From the NCBI GenBank assembly GCA_002389175.1, contig DGNZ01000027.1, forward strand, positions 1 to 8,116: 8,116 nt of DNA, written 5' to 3'. A model generated the notes under the pieces. It had not been told where the DNA came from and made no database searches. It was given only the letters and a program-made list of their open reading frames with translations. The stretch is from Rhodospirillaceae bacterium UBA4479 (lineage in GTDB: Bacteria; Pseudomonadota; Alphaproteobacteria; Rhodospirillales; Casp-alpha2). Shown here piece after piece: positions 4,973-8,116 of this stretch (positions are counted from its first letter, which is position 1; every line of letters begins with the position of its first letter). The position numbers were made by a program, and so were the translations under genes.

Positions 4973-6652
4973 ATGGCCAGTTATCAGTATTCATATGTCA
5001 TGCAGGGCGTCTCAAAGACGTTTCCGGGCGGCAAAGAAATTCTCAAGAACATTACGCTGTCGTTCTTGCCCGATGCCAAGATCGGTGTCCTCGGCCCCAA
5101 CGGTGCCGGGAAATCGACGCTGCTGAAAATCATGGCCGGTATTGATACCGAAATGACGGGCGAAGCCTGGGCCGCCAAGGGGGCTCGCGTGGGTTACCTG
5201 GAACAGGAACCACAGTTGGACCCATCCAAGACCGTCGGCGAGAACGTCACCGATGGTCTGGGCGGGGTTAAAGATTTGCTCGACCGCTTTAACGAGATCA
5301 GCGCCAAATTCGCTGAGCCCATGGACGACGATGAAATGAACGCCGTCATCGCCGAGCAGGCCGAACTGCAAGAACAGATCGACGCCGTCGATGGCTGGGA
5401 TCTGGACCGGACCATCGAAATTGCCATGGACGCGCTGCGCTGCCCCCCTGCCAACAGCCCTGTCGATAAGCTATCGGGTGGTGAACGCCGTCGTGTCGCA
5501 CTCTGTCGTTTGCTGCTGCAAAAACCCGAAGTCCTGCTGCTTGATGAACCGACCAACCATTTGGATGCGGAATCCGTCTCGTGGCTGCAACGCCACCTCA
5601 AAGATTACGCCGGCACCGTCGCGATGGTGACCCACGATCGGTATTTCTTGGATAACGTCACAGGCTGGATTTTGGAAATCGACCGCGGTCGCGGTGTCCC
5701 TTATGAGGGCAACTATTCAGCTTGGCTGGAACAGAAGCAAAAACGTCTGGCCCAGGAAGAACGCGAAGAAAGCGCCCGCCAGCGTACTTTGTCCGAAGAA
5801 CTGGAATGGATCAGACAGTCGCCACGTGCGCGCCAATCAAAATCCAAAGCCCGGATCACGGCGTACGAAGATTTGCTCGCCGCATCGCAGGAAATCGCAC
5901 CAGGTTCCGCACAAATCGTTATCCCCGCGGCCCCCCGCTTGGGCGGCTTGGTGATCGAAGCCACCGACATCAAAAAAGCGTTCGGTGATCGGCTCTTGAT
6001 CGAAGGCCTGTCGTTCAAAATTCCCCCCGGTGCCATTGTCGGTATCGTCGGGCCGAACGGTGCCGGTAAAACCACATTGTTCAAAATGATCACGGGCCAA
6101 GAAGATCCCGACGGCGGCGAAGTGCGCGTCGGCGATACGGTCAAGTTGGGCTATGTCGATCAGTCGCGCGATAATCTTGATCCCAACAAAACCGTTTGGG
6201 AAGAAATCTCCGGCGGCCTGGATGAAATCGATCTGGGCAAACGCAAAATGGCATCCCGCGCCTATGTTGCGCAGTTCAATTTCAAGGGTGGCGACCAGCA
6301 GAAAAAAGTCGGTCAACTATCCGGTGGTGAGCGTAACCGCGTCCACTTGGCCAACATGCTAAAATCCGCATCTAACGTGCTGCTGCTCGATGAACCGACC
6401 AACGATTTGGATATTGATACGCTGCGCGCCCTCGAAGAAGCCATCGCCACGTTCGCGGGCTGCGTGCTGATCACGTCGCACGATCGCTGGTTCCTGGATC
6501 GCTTGGCGACACACATCTTGGCATTCGAAGGCGACAGCCACGTTGAATGGTTCGAAGGCAACTACGAAGACTACGAAGCCGACAAAAAACGCCGCCTCGG
6601 CGATGATGCGCTTGAGCCACATCGGATTAAGTACAAGCCTTTGACGCGCTAG
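4973..6652 (+). CDS. ettA: Energy-dependent translational throttle protein EttA (ABC-F ATPase)
   Basis: The 559-residue protein is close to the usual EttA length of about 555. It has two ABC ATPase domains in one chain and no membrane helices. Domain 1: Walker A GPNGAGKST (41-49), signature LSGGE (167-171), Walker B LLLDEP (188-193) with catalytic Glu192, and switch His221. The arm insertion between Walker A and signature covers roughly 95-140. The linker (about 243-322) is charged and helical, with a basic tip around RQSPRARQSKSKAR (281-294), matching the P-site tRNA interaction motif. Domain 2: Walker A GPNGAGKTT (360-368), LSGGE (449-453), Walker B LLLDEP (470-475) with Glu474, and His503. 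All catalytic residues are intact. In E. coli EttA binds the ribosomal E site and gates the first elongation steps according to ATP/ADP level. Other ABC-F types are less likely because the MASYQY start and arm length fit EttA. It is convergent with the IS element, 219 bp from the transposase stop. Confidence 0.95.
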   Translation: MASYQYSYVMQGVSKTFPGGKEILKNITLSFLPDAKIGVLGPNGAGKSTLLKIMAGIDTEMTGEAWAAKGARVGYLEQEPQLDPSKTVGENVTDGLGGVKDLLDRFNEISAKFAEPMDDDEMNAVIAEQAELQEQIDAVDGWDLDRTIEIAMDALRCPPANSPVDKLSGGERRRVALCRLLLQKPEVLLLDEPTNHLDAESVSWLQRHLKDYAGTVAMVTHDRYFLDNVTGWILEIDRGRGVPYEGNYSAWLEQKQKRLAQEEREESARQRTLSEELEWIRQSPRARQSKSKARITAYEDLLAASQEIAPGSAQIVIPAAPRLGGLVIEATDIKKAFGDRLLIEGLSFKIPPGAIVGIVGPNGAGKTTLFKMITGQEDPDGGEVRVGDTVKLGYVDQSRDNLDPNKTVWEEISGGLDEIDLGKRKMASRAYVAQFNFKGGDQQKKVGQLSGGERNRVHLANMLKSASNVLLLDEPTNDLDIDTLRALEEAIATFAGCVLITSHDRWFLDRLATHILAFEGDSHVEWFEGNYEDYEADKKRRLGDDALEPHRIKYKPLTR

Positions 6653-6705
6653 ACCCGGCAAGGCTTGCGAGCGGTGCGTAGGGGATGACGTCCGCTTTTG
6701 ACCCA
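6653..6705. other. Short gap between ettA and the IS boundary
   Basis: Only 53 bp separate the ettA stop from the presumed IS end. A small inverted repeat GCAAG/CTTGC (around 6658-6669) has a one-base loop and no T-run, so it is not a credible terminator. The native ettA terminator may have been displaced by the insertion. Confidence 0.4.
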
Positions 6706-6718
6706 GGCTGTGTCAAAA
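6696..6718. repeat. 7-bp inverted repeat straddling the IS/host junction
   Basis: TTTTGAC (6696-6702) and GTCAAAA (6712-6718) are perfect complements with a nine-base spacer. The right arm is part of the presumed IS end and the left arm is in the flanking DNA. No T-run follows on the plus strand, so it does not look like a classical terminator. Confidence 0.4.
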
Positions 6719-6798
6719 CACCATCTAATTTCCTGTGCGGTGCGTTCGTGCGTTGGATCGATTTTTCATGGCGGGTTTTCAATTTTTATTTCTGTCGA

Positions 6799-6843
6799 GA
6801 GCTGTGTAGCCGGATTTTCCGTTTAGGGAGCTGTGGGCCGGAT
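6799..6843. repeat. Imperfect direct repeat in the non-coding tail of the IS
   Basis: GAGCTGTGTAGCCGGAT (6799-6815) and GAGCTGTGGGCCGGAT (6828-6843) differ only by TA versus G in the middle and start 29 bp apart. They may be subterminal transposase binding sites or a remnant of another IS end. The start of each resembles the presumed terminal repeat GGCTGTGT. Confidence 0.5.
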
Positions 6844-6871
6844 ATTAGGCGTAAAATGGTGCGCACAGGGC

Positions 6872-8116
6872 TTATTCCACCTGCATGGCCGCGATCAGTG
6901 GGCGGATGCCGATGATGTTGATGACGCGTTTCAGATTGTAGGCGAGCACATGCAACGCCATTTCTGTGCCGACGTGTTTTAATGGTTTCATTTGAAAGTG
7001 GGTATATCCCATCCACGATTTGATGGTTCCGAACGGGTGCTCGACCGTCTCGCGCCGTTGATTCATTTTCTCAGGATGCTCATCGAGGCGTTGCTGAACA
7101 GCCTCAAGAATATGTTCATGTTCCCAGCGGGTGATCCGACGTTCCTTGCCCGTGGTACATTGCCCCTTGATGGCACAAGCTTGGCAAGCATTGGTCCAAT
7201 AGCGATGTAAGATCAATCCCCTTTCCACAGTTGTGGAATGGGCAACCAAATGCTCATTGGCAGGGCAACGATACACATCTCCTGCAGCCACATAGAAAAA
7301 ATCCTGTTTGGTAAAGCGACCTTTGGCCCTGCTGCCCGAAGTCATCGGCTTGGGAAGCGTAACTGTAATGCCCGCCTTATCGCAGGCTAGGAGTTCTTCG
7401 CTTTTGAAGTACCCTCGGTCAGCAACAACATCCAGCTTATCTGTCTTGAGAGCCGCTTTCGCCTGCTTCGCCATCGCGAAGAGTTGAGAGCGGTCTGAGC
7501 CAGAATTGGTAACCTCATGGGCAACGATCAGATGATGTTGGGTGTCCACGACGGACTGCACATTGTAAGCGACCATGCCACTGCCCCGACCGCTCGTCGC
7601 CATTGATCTGGCATCAGGATCCGTCAGGGATATCTGCTGGCTGGGTGTTGCCAACATCTCGACTTCAAGCTGTTGTAAGTGGTGCATCTCTGTTTTGAGC
7701 GTCTCGATTTTGCTGTTCAAGCGTTCCGTCGTCATCGTTCGCGCAGGCGAAGGCTCATGCCGGTCGGCGCTGTCCAGTTGATGCAGGTAGCGAGCAACAC
7801 TCTCTTCGATCTGATCCATGCGACGTTTTACTTTGCCCCGTGTGAAGTTTTTGTCGCGGGTGTTAACAGCCTTAAACTTACTTCCGTCAATTGCTACGCT
7901 GACGTCAGCGAAAAGATTAAGCTGACGGCACAAACTAACAAACTGAGCGCAGACTTTACGGATCGCCGGGCCATTATCTTTACGGAAGTTAGCAATCGTC
8001 TTGTGATCCGGCACCAGGCGACCCGTCAACCACATCACTTCAACATTATGTCCCGCTTCACGTTCCAAGCGGCGGCTGGATTGAACCCGGTTGAGATACC
8101 CGTAGATATAAAGCTT
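6872..8116 (-). CDS. IS1182-family DDE transposase, N-terminus beyond the window edge
   Basis: The frame is open from the right edge to TAA at 6872-6874, giving 414 residues. The usual protein is longer, so about 50-70 N-terminal residues lie outside. A TTG at 8068 inside the frame is not the real start, since the 16 codons before it (KLYIYGYLNRVQSSRR) are typical family sequence. In window numbering, motifs are: VMWLTGRLVPDHKTIANFRK (27-46); first catalytic Asp77 in AIDGSKF; a coiled-coil-like helical stretch (about 129-155) rich in E, K, L and H; GSGMVAYNVQ (178-187); second Asp233 in VADRGYF; a cysteine set at 284, 311, 314 and 320 that could bind zinc; and RRETVEHPFGTIKSWMG (354-370), where Glu359 is the likely third acidic residue. 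All three catalytic acids and the frame are intact, so the enzyme is probably functional if its N-terminus is whole. Confidence 0.93.
   Translation of the reverse strand, partial: KLYIYGYLNRVQSSRRLEREAGHNVEVMWLTGRLVPDHKTIANFRKDNGPAIRKVCAQFVSLCRQLNLFADVSVAIDGSKFKAVNTRDKNFTRGKVKRRMDQIEESVARYLHQLDSADRHEPSPARTMTTERLNSKIETLKTEMHHLQQLEVEMLATPSQQISLTDPDARSMATSGRGSGMVAYNVQSVVDTQHHLIVAHEVTNSGSDRSQLFAMAKQAKAALKTDKLDVVADRGYFKSEELLACDKAGITVTLPKPMTSGSRAKGRFTKQDFFYVAAGDVYRCPANEHLVAHSTTVERGLILHRYWTNACQACAIKGQCTTGKERRITRWEHEHILEAVQQRLDEHPEKMNQRRETVEHPFGTIKSWMGYTHFQMKPLKHVGTEMALHVLAYNLKRVINIIGIRPLIAAMQVE

Larger units (their letters stand above)
6706..8116 (-). mobile_element. IS1182-family insertion sequence, truncated by the right window edge
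   Basis: The element is identified by its transposase. The end beyond the transposase stop is placed at about 6706, where GGCTGTGTCAAAACA begins; this resembles terminal repeats I recall for such elements. The other end, its matching inverted repeat and any target duplication are outside the window, so the boundary is an inference. Between the transposase stop and this end lie 166 bp of T- and A-rich non-coding DNA with two copies of a GAGCTGTG...GCCGGAT motif. The transposase stop at 6872 is the only firm inner limit. Confidence 0.65.

Noticed and set aside
5713..6316. Long minus-strand open frames (143 and 159 residues) opposite ettA
   Set aside because: They are antisense to the strongly conserved second half of ettA, overlap each other in different frames, have low-complexity compositions and match no family I know.
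6653..6680. Terminator hairpin after ettA
   Set aside because: The GCAAG/CTTGC repeat has a one-base loop and no following T-run.
1..8116. CRISPR array, tRNA or rRNA gene, toxin-antitoxin or phage-defence locus
   Set aside because: No regularly spaced repeats and no tRNA-like or rRNA-like segments were seen, and all sizeable non-shadow frames are accounted for by metabolic, transport, translation or transposition genes.

Overview
The window reads as the chromosome of an alphaproteobacterium, most likely a marine, Rhodobacterales-like bacterium. The EttA and IS1182-type transposase sequences look alphaproteobacterial, base composition is moderate in GC, and the left-edge gene is a divinyl chlorophyllide 8-vinyl reductase of the BciB type. 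BciB makes (bacterio)chlorophyll, so the organism is probably an anoxygenic phototroph or descends from one. No other photosynthesis gene (bch, crt, puf) is present here. The genus cannot be fixed from the sequence alone.

Layout. (1) Positions 1-3134 form a minus-strand block, read right to left: a sodium:solute symporter (SSS) family permease (1305-3134), a 77-residue stand-alone Ada-type zinc / methylphosphotriester domain protein (1005-1238), and bciB (1-908, cut by the left edge). Gaps are 66 and 96 bp, so co-transcription is possible but unproven. (2) A divergent regulatory gap (3135-3280) carries an 11-bp perfect inverted repeat with widely spaced arms. (3) Plus-strand genes follow: a Tat-exported aldo/keto reductase (3281-4207), joined TAG/TTG without spacing to a DUF6064-like multi-helix membrane protein (4208-4858). 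These two look like one translationally coupled unit. (4) ettA (4973-6652) encodes the ribosome-associated ABC-F ATPase, with its own ribosome binding site and a weak candidate promoter. (5) From about 6706 to the right edge lies an IS1182-family insertion sequence with its transposase on the minus strand, convergent with ettA. The transposase N-terminus is beyond the right edge.

How the genes work together: they serve different processes (pigment synthesis, solute uptake, alkylation-type sensing or metal binding, periplasmic redox, translation control, transposition). The only pair with a strong structural argument for a shared job is the Tat-exported reductase and the DUF6064 membrane protein. 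I did not find a clearly new multi-gene system. The most unusual items are that pair, the stand-alone Ada domain with perfect zinc-ligand spacing, and the altered N-terminal cysteine pattern of BciB.
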